From NCBI RefSeq assembly GCF_013004105.1, contig NZ_CP053085.1, forward strand, positions 2,852,001 to 2,916,000: 64,000 nt of DNA, read 5' to 3'. This DNA is from Gemmatimonas groenlandica (GTDB lineage: Bacteria > Gemmatimonadota > Gemmatimonadetes > Gemmatimonadales > Gemmatimonadaceae). The position numbers were made by a program, and so were the translations under genes. Each line of letters starts with the position of its first letter. Positions within the stretch are counted from its first letter, which is position 1. Under the pieces are notes generated by a model. That model was not told the DNA's origin. It did not search any database and saw only the letters and a list, made by a program, of their open reading frames with translations. Positions 16,324 through 25,587 of the stretch are shown here, piece after piece.

Positions 16324-17805
16324 ATGACTGATCCATTTCTCTCCGATAGCAGTTCGGCAACCGTTCCTGATAAAGGAACGGGGCTCCGCATCCTCGTGGT
16401 TGACGATGATCGGACGCTCCGTGAAGGCTGCGCGTCGGTGCTTCAGATGGACGGCCACGCGGTCACGTCCACCGGACGCGGTGAAGAAGCGATTGACATG
16501 GTGAAGCGGCGTAAGTTCGACTTGGTGTTGGTGGACCTCTACATGACCCCGATATCGGGTATGGAGGTCCTTAAAGCCGCCGTGGAAGCGCATAAGGACG
16601 TGATCGTGGTGGTGATGACGGGCAACCCAAGCGTGGCGAGCAGCATCGAAGCGCTGCGGGCCGGTGCCTGGGACTACCTCCCGAAGCCGTTCTCGGCCTC
16701 GCACCTGCAGGTGTTGATCGGCCGAGCAGCACATGCCGCCGCCAGCACCAAGGACACCAAGGAGATCAAGCCGAGTCTGGTGACCCAGAACGGCGCAGGC
16801 GAGCCGATGGCTCTGCTTGGTGTGTCCGCCTCCTTTAAAAAGGCCGTGGAGCTGGCGCAGAAGGTCGCTGCCACCGACGCGTCGGTGATGATCAGCGGCG
16901 AGAGCGGTACCGGTAAGGAAATGATCGCGCAGTTCATTCACCGACATAGCCGCCGCACGGCGCGCAAGCTGGTGCCGCTCAACTGTGCGGCCCTGCCCGA
17001 CAACCTGCTGGAATCGGAAATGTTCGGCTATCGCAAAGGCGCTTTTACGGGCGCTGATCGCGATAAGGCCGGCCTTCTGGAAGTGGCCAACGGGGGCACG
17101 CTCTTTCTGGACGAGCTCACCGAGATGACCATGCCACTCCAAGCCAAACTGCTGCGCGTGCTACAAGACGGCGTGGTTCGCCGCCTGGGCAGCGAAACGC
17201 AAGACGCCGTAGTGGACGTGCGCTTCATCTCGGCCACCAACCGCGACCCGCAAGAAGCGGTACAGCAGGGGCTGCTGCGTGAAGATCTGTTCTATCGGCT
17301 GCGCGTCGTACCCATCAAGCTGCCGCCGCTGCGTAAGCGACTGGAAGACATTCCGCTGCTGGCCGAGTTCTTCCTGAAGCGCTCGTGGGAACGTCACCGT
17401 GCCAGCGGGCCGCCTCCGGCGCTCACGGCCGACACCATCACCTTCCTGCAGTCCCGTCCGTGGCGCGGTAACGTACGCGAGCTGCAGAATGTGATCGAGC
17501 ATGTGGCCGTGATCGCTGAGGCTGGGCGCCCGATCGACCCGGGCGACATTCCCGTGTACGACGAGGCACCCGTCGCTGGCGTCGAATCCGGACTGCCGGC
17601 AGCGATCATGAACGAGGCGTTCCATACCGCCAAGGACAACCTGATCGCGCACTTCGAGAAGGAGTACTTGTCGCGATTGACCACACGGGCCGGCGGGAAC
17701 ATGTCGAAGGCGGCTCGATTGGCGGGCATCGACCGAACCACTCTCTACCGCCTCATGGAGAAGCACGGCTTCCGGCGGGATGTGCTATCGGGGGCCGCGG
17801 ATTGA
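16324..17805 (+). CDS. NtrC-family sigma-54-dependent response regulator
   Basis: 493 residues from the ATG at 16324 ('MTDPFLSD'). A longer frame would add 26 residues unlike a receiver domain. Receiver domain ~20-140 with acidic pocket 'VVDDD' and phosphoacceptor Asp71. AAA+ domain ~160-395 with Walker A 'GESGTGKE' (192-199), the sigma-54 loop 'GAFTGA' (239-244), Walker B 'FLDE' (~261-264) and arginine finger region 'FYRLRVVPI'. A Fis-type HTH forms the end ('MSKAARLAGIDRTTLYRLM'). Known role: phosphorylation-dependent opening of sigma-54 promoters. It is divergent from the EPS operon and overlaps the kinase gene by one base (TGATG), so the pair is one unit. Confidence 0.93.
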   Translation: MTDPFLSDSSSATVPDKGTGLRILVVDDDRTLREGCASVLQMDGHAVTSTGRGEEAIDMVKRRKFDLVLVDLYMTPISGMEVLKAAVEAHKDVIVVVMTGNPSVASSIEALRAGAWDYLPKPFSASHLQVLIGRAAHAAASTKDTKEIKPSLVTQNGAGEPMALLGVSASFKKAVELAQKVAATDASVMISGESGTGKEMIAQFIHRHSRRTARKLVPLNCAALPDNLLESEMFGYRKGAFTGADRDKAGLLEVANGGTLFLDELTEMTMPLQAKLLRVLQDGVVRRLGSETQDAVVDVRFISATNRDPQEAVQQGLLREDLFYRLRVVPIKLPPLRKRLEDIPLLAEFFLKRSWERHRASGPPPALTADTITFLQSRPWRGNVRELQNVIEHVAVIAEAGRPIDPGDIPVYDEAPVAGVESGLPAAIMNEAFHTAKDNLIAHFEKEYLSRLTTRAGGNMSKAARLAGIDRTTLYRLMEKHGFRRDVLSGAAD

Positions 17806-18656
17806 TGCAAGCCAAAGCGAAGCCGATGCCGGCGGTCGCTCCTGAGAACGACACACGGCCCGATGTAAGTCCGGAGTCCATCGCGGCACTCGTGGCGCAG
17901 GGTGCCGCTGCGCTGGCCGATCACGATCCTGACGTTGAACAGGACGCCGCCGATCGCGCCGACCTCCAGCGCTCAGACCCATCCAGTGCGCTCGACCTGT
18001 TGATTGGCGTAACGCACGACATGCGCTCGCCTCTCAGCTCTATGATGGTAATCGTCGAGCAGCTTCGAAGCGGGAGCTCAGGACCGCTGACACCTACCCA
18101 AGAACGACAGCTGAGTCTCCTTTACGGAGCCACATTTGGTCTCGTTGCGATGACCAATGACGCGCTGGAATTTGCACGAGGGGGCGCTGCTCGTGGAAAC
18201 AACACCGCCGTCTTCTCGATTGCGGAGTTGCTTCGCTCGGTAGTCCGACTCGTCCAGCCTATAGCCGAGGAAAGAGGGCTCGTTCTTCGAATAGCCGGTC
18301 CGGAGGCGGACACTCGACACGGACGCGCCGACATCATGTATCGTGTGCTGCTCAATCTCGTGACGAACGCGCTAAAAAATACAGACAACGGAACTGTCAC
18401 TATTTCAGCAGAAGCCACCGATATGCAGAAAGTGACGTTTCATGTAGATGACACAGGTAGAGGAATCCCTTCTGAAGTCGCTTCGAGGCGCGCGTTCGAC
18501 AGCTACAGCAGCTGCCTCGCTGATGGCGGCGGAGCGACTCACGGATTGGGGCTCTTGATCTGCGATCGCTTATTAGGTGAGATCGGCAGCTCCCTGAAGC
18601 TCGAGAAACGGAGAACTGGTGGAACACGAGCTACTTTCGAAGTCCGACTAGCGTGA
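17805..18656 (+). CDS. Small soluble sensor histidine kinase, partner of the NtrC-type regulator
   Basis: 283 residues from the ATG at 17805, overlapping the regulator's TGA (TGATG). A polar N-terminus of ~60 residues is followed by HisKA ('THDMRSPLSS', phospho-His at about residue 71). The HATPase domain shows its N box 'NLVTNALKNT', G1 box 'DDTGRGIP' and G2 'HGLGLLIC'. No membrane helix, PAS or GAF domain is present, so the signal must reach it through partner proteins or its short N-terminus. The second half of the gene uses more A/T-ending codons than the regulator. Confidence 0.88.
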   Translation: MQAKAKPMPAVAPENDTRPDVSPESIAALVAQGAAALADHDPDVEQDAADRADLQRSDPSSALDLLIGVTHDMRSPLSSMMVIVEQLRSGSSGPLTPTQERQLSLLYGATFGLVAMTNDALEFARGGAARGNNTAVFSIAELLRSVVRLVQPIAEERGLVLRIAGPEADTRHGRADIMYRVLLNLVTNALKNTDNGTVTISAEATDMQKVTFHVDDTGRGIPSEVASRRAFDSYSSCLADGGGATHGLGLLICDRLLGEIGSSLKLEKRRTGGTRATFEVRLA

Positions 18657-18688
18657 GTCAACGCTCGAATGAAATGCACCTGACGCCA

Positions 18689-20098
18689 TCAAAATTGGTT
18701 GTACACAAATTGCGCTTGCCTGCCCGATGTCATCATTACCATCGCTACAACGCTCAGTGCAAAGAGCAATGCCAACCGGCGCGTCGCTGGACCTGTTGCT
18801 AGCGTTTTCGCTAGCTCTTGAGAGCTTGGACCGAAGTATGACGTCGCTCCGGCAGCGAGCATGAGGGCCACTGAAGGCATCAATGAGAGTTCACGCGTCC
18901 ACGCACCCAGATCGAACGATCTCGCGCCGAATGGAATGAGACTTTGAATACCGTCGAAGGCGAAGCGCACGCTAGGAGCGCGGAATACTATGAATGCCGT
19001 ATTCAAGAAGATCAGTGTAGCAACGAGAGCCACGCCGGATGGCAGCTTCAACTTACGCTTCTTGGAATACTGGTTCACAATCAATGCTATGCCATGCAGC
19101 GCGCCGAACAGGACATAGGTCCAGGACGGCCCGTGCCACAACCCGGCGATCAGCATCGATAAAAAGGTGGCAATGAACGACTTTGACAACGTCGCCTTCC
19201 CCATCGAACGAATGATCGGCGTGAAAAGATATGTGTTGATGAAGGACGTGAGCGTCATGTGCCATCGCTGCCAAAACTCCGCGATCGATCTGGACCTAAA
19301 CGGTACGTTAAAGTTGAGCGGCAACTGAATGCCAAGCAGCAGGCCCGCTCCTATAGCCATATCCGAATAACCACTAAAGTCAAAGTAGAGTTGAAGCGAG
19401 TATGCGGTGCTCGCAAGCCATGCGTCTGCGGTGCTCCACGTGGTGGAAGTGCCGAAGCCCGCATTCGAAACCACCGCGAGGCTGTCCGCCAGAATGACCT
19501 TCTTGGCGAGTCCAAGCACTAGGAGAGCCAGGCCTTCCGCAGTACGCTCCGGCTGCCAGGTCTCCCCGGTCAATTGAGGCAGCATCGTTCGAGCTCGAGC
19601 AATCGGCCCAAGAAGAAGCGACGGGAAGAATGCAACGAACGAGAAATTTTCTCGAAGTGTACGAATGTTCACGAGGCGCTCATAGCAATCGATCAGCATC
19701 ATTATCTGCTGAACCGTAAAGAAGCTCAATCCAAGCGGGAAGTGCGCAACTTTGATTGCCGGAAGGTGCAGCCCAACGCGCGATGCTGAGTCAGCGATGA
19801 AGCCAGTGTACTTGAATAGCACCAAGACACTGACGTTTACTACGATTCCCACCACAAGAAATCGCTTTCGTCGCCCATCGATTGAACTTCTGATCGCTGC
19901 AGCGATCGCAGCATTGAACAGAATCGAAAGCACGAGGAGAGGCACGAACGCTGGCTCATCCCATGCATAGAAGCACACCGAAGATACCGCGAGAAACCAC
20001 TGAGCCGCGATTGAGTGACCCTTGGCCCGCAGACCTCGGTACACAAGTACAACGAGCGGCAAAAAGGCGAGTAGGAAAGCGAGAGAGTTCAGCGGCAC
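18689..20098 (-). CDS. MBOAT-family O-acyltransferase (AlgI-like)
   Basis: 469 residues with about ten membrane helices. The AlgI/DltB hallmarks are present: 'FFTVQQIMMLIDCY' early, 'FDFSGYSDMAIG' in the middle and 'GLWHGPSWTYVLFGALHG', which holds the catalytic histidines. Known role: moves acyl groups across the inner membrane to a polysaccharide or wall polymer, usually with an SGNH partner. The SGNH gene lies just upstream, six bases away, and an acyl carrier protein precedes that. Last gene of the acyl operon. Confidence 0.92.
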   Translation of the reverse strand: MPLNSLAFLLAFLPLVVLVYRGLRAKGHSIAAQWFLAVSSVCFYAWDEPAFVPLLVLSILFNAAIAAAIRSSIDGRRKRFLVVGIVVNVSVLVLFKYTGFIADSASRVGLHLPAIKVAHFPLGLSFFTVQQIMMLIDCYERLVNIRTLRENFSFVAFFPSLLLGPIARARTMLPQLTGETWQPERTAEGLALLVLGLAKKVILADSLAVVSNAGFGTSTTWSTADAWLASTAYSLQLYFDFSGYSDMAIGAGLLLGIQLPLNFNVPFRSRSIAEFWQRWHMTLTSFINTYLFTPIIRSMGKATLSKSFIATFLSMLIAGLWHGPSWTYVLFGALHGIALIVNQYSKKRKLKLPSGVALVATLIFLNTAFIVFRAPSVRFAFDGIQSLIPFGARSFDLGAWTRELSLMPSVALMLAAGATSYFGPSSQELAKTLATGPATRRLALLFALSVVAMVMMTSGRQAQFVYNQF

Positions 20099-20104
20099 TT
20101 TTCT

Positions 20105-21298
20105 TCAGCGAATTTCGGGAGGAACAGAGGCTCCGTCCGAATTGGACGAATCTATGGAGCTGACGATCTCACTAGCGAGTCCTCCAGCAAGCACGCCGCT
20201 TCCCCACTCGTTATGGTGCGCAAAGTCTTCGAAGGGGTTCTCGCGAAGCTGTCGTACCCGGCTATTCCAGTCGAAAAGGATGGCCGATTTCTCTCTGGCA
20301 ATGCGGGCCGTTGAGATTGCCGCTAGGCTATCGAACTCAATTGGAACCCTTCCAGTAGCCCGCGGATAAAAGCGTAGCCAGGCGACGAGCATATCGCGGC
20401 TCTCTCCTCTTGAGCCACCGAAGACATTGGCGTGCGTAACCACGAAGGGAGTAGCACGGGCCGCGCTGATGGCGTCGAGGGCCGCGCTCATATCGCGTTC
20501 GTACGCGGCAAGTCGCTCCCGTGGCGCTTCGCGAAACTCACTCTCGGGTACCTGGCTCCCGCGTGAACGAGCACGATCTATCGATCGCGCGGCAAAAAGA
20601 ACAGAGGCCGGCAGCGACTGCTTGATTGTCTCGCGAATTCGATCGATCGCTCGCGGATATACATACCATGAAAGCGGTGGTTGCTGATTGCGACCAACCG
20701 ATGAGTCAGGTTTCGCCGGCGCGGGCGCCGCTTGCTCGAGATACTGAGCGGGCGACGGATACAACACAATCATATCTGGCGAGAATCGGCCAAGCCTCAG
20801 CGACACATCCTGCACTACTGTAGGCAGAGACATCCCAAGAAGAGCGGCGTTGATGACTTCGAATCGCCCGACGCCTACACATTTGCATCGACCATCGAGG
20901 CGCATTTTCTCAAGAGAATCCTGGAGTTGCCGTGGGTACTCTTTCCCCGCAGGCTCATAAAGTCCGAACGTCTCTGACGCTCCGATAGTCGCCACGCGGA
21001 ACGTACCCCGGGCCTTCGCCAGTTCGAAGTCAGGGCCTCGCATTCCGTGATTATTCAGTACCCACTTTCGATAGCTTGCGTGGGGCCTTCCGTGCATGCC
21101 ATCGACGTCCCGAATGGTGAGCTGCCCCTGCGAATGAAACGGCGAAAATACGGGGGTGCCGAACCTGATTCGGTCATCGAGTCGCACCCCCAGTTCGAAG
21201 CAAATCATCCATAGCATGCCAATCAGCGCTACGGAGAGGACACGACGAGTGTCGCCCCCCGGCGCGACGTGGCCTAACGCACCAAGCTCTATCGCCAT
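20105..21298 (-). CDS. SGNH/GDSL-like protein, AlgJ-type acyl-transfer partner
   Basis: 397 residues. There is one N-terminal membrane helix (~20-40), so the domain faces the periplasm. Block I of the SGNH fold appears as 'VATIGASETFG' (nucleophile Ser in G-A-S-E). A C-terminal 'EDFAHHNEWGSG' supplies the D/H pair in the expected place. Its place between ACP and MBOAT matches the AlgJ/AlgX or WssH/I type gene order. Role: acyl transfer to, or trimming from, the polysaccharide in the periplasm (inference from context). Confidence 0.7.
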   Translation of the reverse strand: MAIELGALGHVAPGGDTRRVLSVALIGMLWMICFELGVRLDDRIRFGTPVFSPFHSQGQLTIRDVDGMHGRPHASYRKWVLNNHGMRGPDFELAKARGTFRVATIGASETFGLYEPAGKEYPRQLQDSLEKMRLDGRCKCVGVGRFEVINAALLGMSLPTVVQDVSLRLGRFSPDMIVLYPSPAQYLEQAAPAPAKPDSSVGRNQQPPLSWYVYPRAIDRIRETIKQSLPASVLFAARSIDRARSRGSQVPESEFREAPRERLAAYERDMSAALDAISAARATPFVVTHANVFGGSRGESRDMLVAWLRFYPRATGRVPIEFDSLAAISTARIAREKSAILFDWNSRVRQLRENPFEDFAHHNEWGSGVLAGGLASEIVSSIDSSNSDGASVPPEIR

Positions 21299-21308
21299 CA
21301 GTCGAGGC

Positions 21309-21554
21309 TCATGCGAGCTTTCCCTGCTTCTGCAAAATCAGGTCGATCATGTCGCCGATGTTCTTCAGTTCTTGCAACTCTCCAAGGGCGAAGCGAACAC
21401 CAAACTCATCCTCGACCGCCGCGACGATGTTGATATGCGCCAAGGAGTCCCACCCCTCTACTGTCTCACCAGTCGACGCCCTCGAGATGCTGACAGAATC
21501 GTTATCGAGAACGTCGCGAAAAATAGTTTGCAACTGCTGCAGAATTTCAGCCAT
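21309..21554 (-). CDS. Acyl carrier protein
   Basis: 81 residues. It has the typical four-helix ACP pattern with the phosphopantetheine serine in 'EGWDSLAHIN'. The ATG at 21554 overlaps the TGA of the FkbH gene (TGATG), so the two are probably translated in step. In FkbH clusters such an ACP receives a glyceryl- or other hydroxyacyl group from the FkbH protein. The fatty-acid ACP is normally encoded elsewhere with fab genes, so this is likely a dedicated one. Confidence 0.9.
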   Translation of the reverse strand: MAEILQQLQTIFRDVLDNDSVSISRASTGETVEGWDSLAHINIVAAVEDEFGVRFALGELQELKNIGDMIDLILQKQGKLA

Positions 21555-23332
21555 CACGCGCTCCGTTCGATTTGTATGTGCTTGTTTCGGGGGGTGTAGC
21601 CAGCGACCTCAAGGTACCAATTCGTCGCTCCGTCCGTCCGCTCCTCTTCGACCTTTCGAAACCCGAGGCGACTGTAGTGGTCTGCGACCATCGCGTTCTT
21701 TGCGGTCGGTATATACAACCCATGAATAGCAGAAGCCCCGGCGACCGCGCAACGCTCAACCAACACGTCCAGCATAGCCGCTTCGAGCTCGCGCTTCAGT
21801 ACGCGGCAACTCATCAACCATAATTCAACGTGGGCGACGCCGTCGAGTACGCGCGCCTGTACGACAGTCACGAGGCCATTGTCGCCGAATTTATCTGCGA
21901 GTCGTCCGTAGATCGCTACCTGCGTTGAGTCTGCGGCAATCTCAAGAACCTCAGAATGCGATAGTCGCCGCGTAGTCAGGTTGAACTGATTTGTCTTGTT
22001 GACTAACTGAGCGATGCGCTCCAAGTACGGCGCCTTAAATCCGCCGATGTCCGCCGACATTTCCAGCGAGGATAGATACTCGCCATAGTTCTGGTATGCG
22101 GCCCCAGCGAGCACTCGCTCAGTATTCGCTTGATACTGACTCGAACGAACCAGATCCTCGCCCGAAACTGCGGTGGTCTCGAAGAACCTATAGCTTTCGA
22201 CTACGGCTGCGAACTGCGATACATCGCTTCCAACTTCAGGGACGCCGACCGTCGGCAACTGGGCTGCTACCAACGCCCGTTCCGCCGGGTTGTCGTCGAC
22301 GAACACAAGACTGTCAACGCCGATGTTGAGTTCCTCGGCGATTGAGCGGATGTTCTCATCCTTTGGAAGCCAGTTAGCGCGAATGGCGGCAAAGTGCTCA
22401 GGTCGGAGAACTGAGTCCGGGTGACGCAGCCCTTCCATCGCGATATCATGATTGTTCTTCGAGCAGACCGCGAGCAAAATCCCTCTGCTTCTAAGCCGAA
22501 GGCAATACTCGTGAAACTCGACGAACGCCTCCGCGTCTGCGGATTCGCGACCGAGGCGAATCTTGTCCACTCCATCGTCGCCGATTACTCCGCCCCAAAG
22601 CGTGTTGTCCAAGTCGAGTACGAGACACTTTTTGGAACCAAACAGCGCACTCGTGATCGATGCGCCCACCGATCTCGCAATCTCGAGATGCGCAGCCGGA
22701 GTATGTGCCAACTTGTACGAAAACCATCGAGGCAGATCACGCCATTGTTCGACACCAAGCTGCGAAGCGAGCGAGGACAGGTCGTTCAGGCGAAGTCTGG
22801 ACCGGCTTGCTGCTGCTTCGGCAAAGCGGCAGTTGAGCGCGTTGACAAACCTTACGGCGCCAGCCGGATGGGAGGCGTCGAGATTTCCAAGTATTCGGTA
22901 GAGGGGCGGGTCAAAAGTGTTCTGGATGATTTCGCAACCGATCGTTTGTTCGATTGAATCCCAAATCGCTACATATCTCTGATACTCTGCCTCAAGTCGC
23001 TGTTGAAAGCGCTCTTCCGAGGCTCCGTAGTCATCGTCGAGTCGGATATTCCTAACGGTGGTGTAGACGACGACTAGCTGCGGTCGGAACGCAGCTAAGG
23101 TTGATGGCGAGAGCACGGCTTCTTCGAAGTAGGCGCCGTACTCGGATTGGTAAAACGTCGGTCGAATACCATTGGACAGCAGCTCAATCTCGAGAAAGTC
23201 CACAAACTCATCAGTTGTGGATCCTCCAAGAACTGCGATGCGAAATTCCCGCAGATTTGGAAGCTCACGAAGCTGCCGGCGTAACTTCTTGCCGTTACGC
23301 AGAATTGCCTTTGAAGATGCTCCGAGGTCCAT
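21554..23332 (-). CDS. FkbH-like protein (HAD-IIIC phosphatase plus GNAT-like domain)
   Basis: 592 residues if started at the ATG at 23332. The only upstream in-frame start is a TTG at 23449 that overlaps the VOC gene, and long FkbH proteins start near this point with a basic 'ILRxxKKLRRQL'. Residues ~25-210 form an SGNH-like N-terminal domain ('IAVLGGSTTDEF'). At ~230-380 is the HAD core with 'LDLDNTLWGGVIGDDG' and 'LAVCSKNN'. The C-terminal ~150 residues resemble an acetyltransferase fold ('FGDNGLVTVVQARV', 'IPTAKNAMVADHYSRLGF'). Known role: loading of a glyceryl-type unit from 1,3-bisphosphoglycerate onto an ACP, which here follows directly. The start codon is uncertain. Confidence 0.85.
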   Translation of the reverse strand: MDLGASSKAILRNGKKLRRQLRELPNLREFRIAVLGGSTTDEFVDFLEIELLSNGIRPTFYQSEYGAYFEEAVLSPSTLAAFRPQLVVVYTTVRNIRLDDDYGASEERFQQRLEAEYQRYVAIWDSIEQTIGCEIIQNTFDPPLYRILGNLDASHPAGAVRFVNALNCRFAEAAASRSRLRLNDLSSLASQLGVEQWRDLPRWFSYKLAHTPAAHLEIARSVGASITSALFGSKKCLVLDLDNTLWGGVIGDDGVDKIRLGRESADAEAFVEFHEYCLRLRSRGILLAVCSKNNHDIAMEGLRHPDSVLRPEHFAAIRANWLPKDENIRSIAEELNIGVDSLVFVDDNPAERALVAAQLPTVGVPEVGSDVSQFAAVVESYRFFETTAVSGEDLVRSSQYQANTERVLAGAAYQNYGEYLSSLEMSADIGGFKAPYLERIAQLVNKTNQFNLTTRRLSHSEVLEIAADSTQVAIYGRLADKFGDNGLVTVVQARVLDGVAHVELWLMSCRVLKRELEAAMLDVLVERCAVAGASAIHGLYIPTAKNAMVADHYSRLGFRKVEEERTDGATNWYLEVAGYTPRNKHIQIERSA

Positions 23333-23414
23333 GTTTAGCAGGCGAGTGCAGGTGAAAGTCGACTCGGCATTCAGCAAATGCGCGGTCGCAGCTAGCGAAT
23401 TCGAGCCTCTCGCA

Positions 23415-23840
23415 TCAATACGGATCTGATTGCGCGCGTGGCTCCACAAATTCTAGAAGCCTTCCCGAACGATGCACAACGAATGCTATTCGACGGCGAA
23501 AGGCGGCGGCGTGTACTGGCGCGCAGACCACGGTGCCTCCCCCGTCTACTTGGCGGGAGAGCACTTCCTCCAAGGACCCATCGTCTTCATCGAGTTCAAA
23601 ACAGACATGGTCGAGGCCGCCGCCTCGGGCAAGTCTGGACGACAGCGGCGATGATCCCACATCTTCGAGTGGCGACACCGTTTCCCAGATGAGTCCGACC
23701 GGATCCACGAAGAACTGCACTATCACGCGTTGTACCGGGTCTGGCACGGGGTGTCCCAGAGCGGTCATGCCTTCTCTTGCGAAGCGATCGGATGCGACCT
23801 TAGTCGACTTCGTAACCCACCCAACGTGATGAAGACGCAC
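23415..23840 (-). CDS. VOC-fold (glyoxalase/epimerase-like) protein
   Basis: 141 residues with two VOC half-modules: 'LHHVGWVTKS' at the start with metal-type His, and 'GGGLDHVCFELDE' with the second His, ending in a conserved 'GRLLEFVEP' (Glu). This looks like methylmalonyl-CoA epimerase or glyoxalase I relatives. The GTG start at 23840 has a strong GGAGGG site. It is the first gene of the acyl operon. A role in preparing or modifying the acyl unit is inference, as the VOC fold covers many reactions. Confidence 0.75.
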   Translation of the reverse strand: MRLHHVGWVTKSTKVASDRFAREGMTALGHPVPDPVQRVIVQFFVDPVGLIWETVSPLEDVGSSPLSSRLARGGGLDHVCFELDEDDGSLEEVLSRQVDGGGTVVCAPVHAAAFRRRIAFVVHRSGRLLEFVEPRAQSDPY

Positions 23841-24095
23841 TTACCCTCCGGGCTGCAACATGAAAGTCGACGCTTGAGAAGATGTGTAACCTATTGCCAC
23901 TTATGTTCTTAAGGTAGCTCTGACGGGGATCCCTTTCGATTTTCTCCTCTCCACGTCTTGAGTCGCTGTCGCCCTGAACGTTCTCACCTAGGAAGACCAC
24001 GCCAAACAGCGCGCTGCGCGTGTGCCGAGGCGCGTGTTAGTTTCAACGCGTCAGTTCCACCTGCGTCCTACTACCTCCTAGGGAGTCCATCGTCG

Positions 24096-25472
24096 ATGAG
24101 CACGTCTAATCCGCCCAAAGACCCGTCTGGCGCATCCGACCTTCAGATGCTCGATCAGCGAAGCGGTATAAGCTATTCGGCGCGGATTCAGACGGAGGGT
24201 CCCGAGGGCGACTCATACATTCGCGCTGTCGACCTTCGGCAAATAAAGCAGGAGGCGTCGGAGTTCGGAATGCTCAGCTACGACCCCGCATTCATGAACA
24301 CGGCGTCGTGCCGCAGCGCTATCACGTTCATCGACGGTGACAAGGGCATTCTTCGTTATCGTGGTTATCCCATCGAGCAGCTCGCGGAGAACGCAACGTT
24401 CCTGGAAGTTGCATACCTGCTTCGACACGGCGAACTGCCGAACCAGGGGCAGTACGATACGTGGGTACACGACATCACGTTCCACACGTACGTGCACGAG
24501 AACATCCGGAAGTTCCTAGAAGGGTTCCGGTACGACGCGCACCCGATGTCGATGATGTGTAGCGCCACGGCAGCTCTTTCGAGCTTCTATCCGCAGGCGC
24601 GCGACATCCACGATCCACAGCAGCGCTACATCTCGATGATTCGCCTCATGGCGAAGCTGCCCACGATCGCGGCCTTTGCGTACCGCCATGTGAAGGGTTT
24701 GCCGTTCATCTATCCGGACAACGATCTCGGCTACACCGAGAACTTCCTGTCGATGATCGCGCGCATGTCCGAGCCCAAGTACGAGGCCAACCCGGTATTC
24801 GTGAAGGCGCTCGAAGTGCTGTTCATTCTCCACGCCGACCACGAGCAGAACTGCAGCACCAGTGCGGTGCGCGCCATCGGTTCGTCGGGCGTGGACCCGT
24901 TCTCGGCCGTCGCCGGCGGTATCGCGGCGCTGTTCGGTCCGTTGCATGGCGGTGCGAACGAAGCCGTGCTGCGCATGATCAGCGACATCGGCGATAAGAA
25001 GAATATTCCGGCTTTCATCGAGTCGGTGAAGAGCGGCAAGGGCGAGCATCGCCTCATGGGCTTCGGTCACCGCGTGTACAAGAGCTACGATCCGCGCGCC
25101 CGCATCGTGAAGAAGCTGGCCGACGAAGTGTTCGCTCAGGTCGGCATGGACAAGGACCTGGAAATCGCACTTGAGCTCGAGCGCATCGCGCTAAGCGACG
25201 ACTACTTCATTGCGCGCAAGCTCTATCCGAACGTCGACTTCTACACGGGGCTTATCTATCGCTCCATGGCGTTCCCGACGGACTTCTTCACCGTTCTGTT
25301 TGCCGTCGCCCGCGTGTCGGGTTGGATGGCGCAATGGGAAGAGATGATACTGGACAAGGAGCAGAAGATTGCGCGTCCTCGTCAAATTTACGTTGGTGCC
25401 GGCGAGCGACAGTACACGGACCAGCTCAGCGATAAGTTCCCGCGCGCGCGGAAGGATAGCATTCGGAAGTAA
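24096..25472 (+). CDS. gltA: Citrate synthase
   Basis: 458 residues from the ATG at 24096, preceded by GGGAG; the longer frame would add 46 unlikely residues. Family motifs are clear: 'LRYRGYPIEQL', 'HADHEQNCSTS', 'GPLHGGANEAV' with the catalytic His, 'FGHRVYKSYDPRA' and 'PNVDFYTGL' with the catalytic Asp. Reaction: oxaloacetate plus acetyl-CoA to citrate in the TCA cycle, in the cytoplasm. It is a stand-alone housekeeping gene lodged between the acyl operon and glycosyltransferases, and its GC content is visibly higher than either. It is followed by a hairpin at 25558. Confidence 0.95.
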   Translation: MSTSNPPKDPSGASDLQMLDQRSGISYSARIQTEGPEGDSYIRAVDLRQIKQEASEFGMLSYDPAFMNTASCRSAITFIDGDKGILRYRGYPIEQLAENATFLEVAYLLRHGELPNQGQYDTWVHDITFHTYVHENIRKFLEGFRYDAHPMSMMCSATAALSSFYPQARDIHDPQQRYISMIRLMAKLPTIAAFAYRHVKGLPFIYPDNDLGYTENFLSMIARMSEPKYEANPVFVKALEVLFILHADHEQNCSTSAVRAIGSSGVDPFSAVAGGIAALFGPLHGGANEAVLRMISDIGDKKNIPAFIESVKSGKGEHRLMGFGHRVYKSYDPRARIVKKLADEVFAQVGMDKDLEIALELERIALSDDYFIARKLYPNVDFYTGLIYRSMAFPTDFFTVLFAVARVSGWMAQWEEMILDKEQKIARPRQIYVGAGERQYTDQLSDKFPRARKDSIRK

Positions 25473-25557
25473 CCGCGTTGAGCCGCGCGCGCATCGCCGC
25501 GCGGCGCTCCCCGCGCGACAAGAGGTCTTCCTCTCTAGGTTTTCTTAGGGGGTCGTC

Positions 25558-25587
25558 GGCTTCGCCGGTACTCGCACCGGCGAAGCC
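25558..25587. terminator. Hairpin after citrate synthase
   Basis: A perfect 12-bp stem ('ggcttcgccggt' with its complement) encloses a 6-base loop, 85 bases after the citrate synthase stop. No T-run follows on the plus strand, so it may be a Rho-assisted end or an RNA-stabilising structure rather than a classical terminator. Confidence 0.6.

Noticed and set aside
25558-25587. Classical Rho-independent terminator of citrate synthase
   Set aside because: The stem is perfect but no T-run follows, so it is listed only as a hairpin with moderate confidence.
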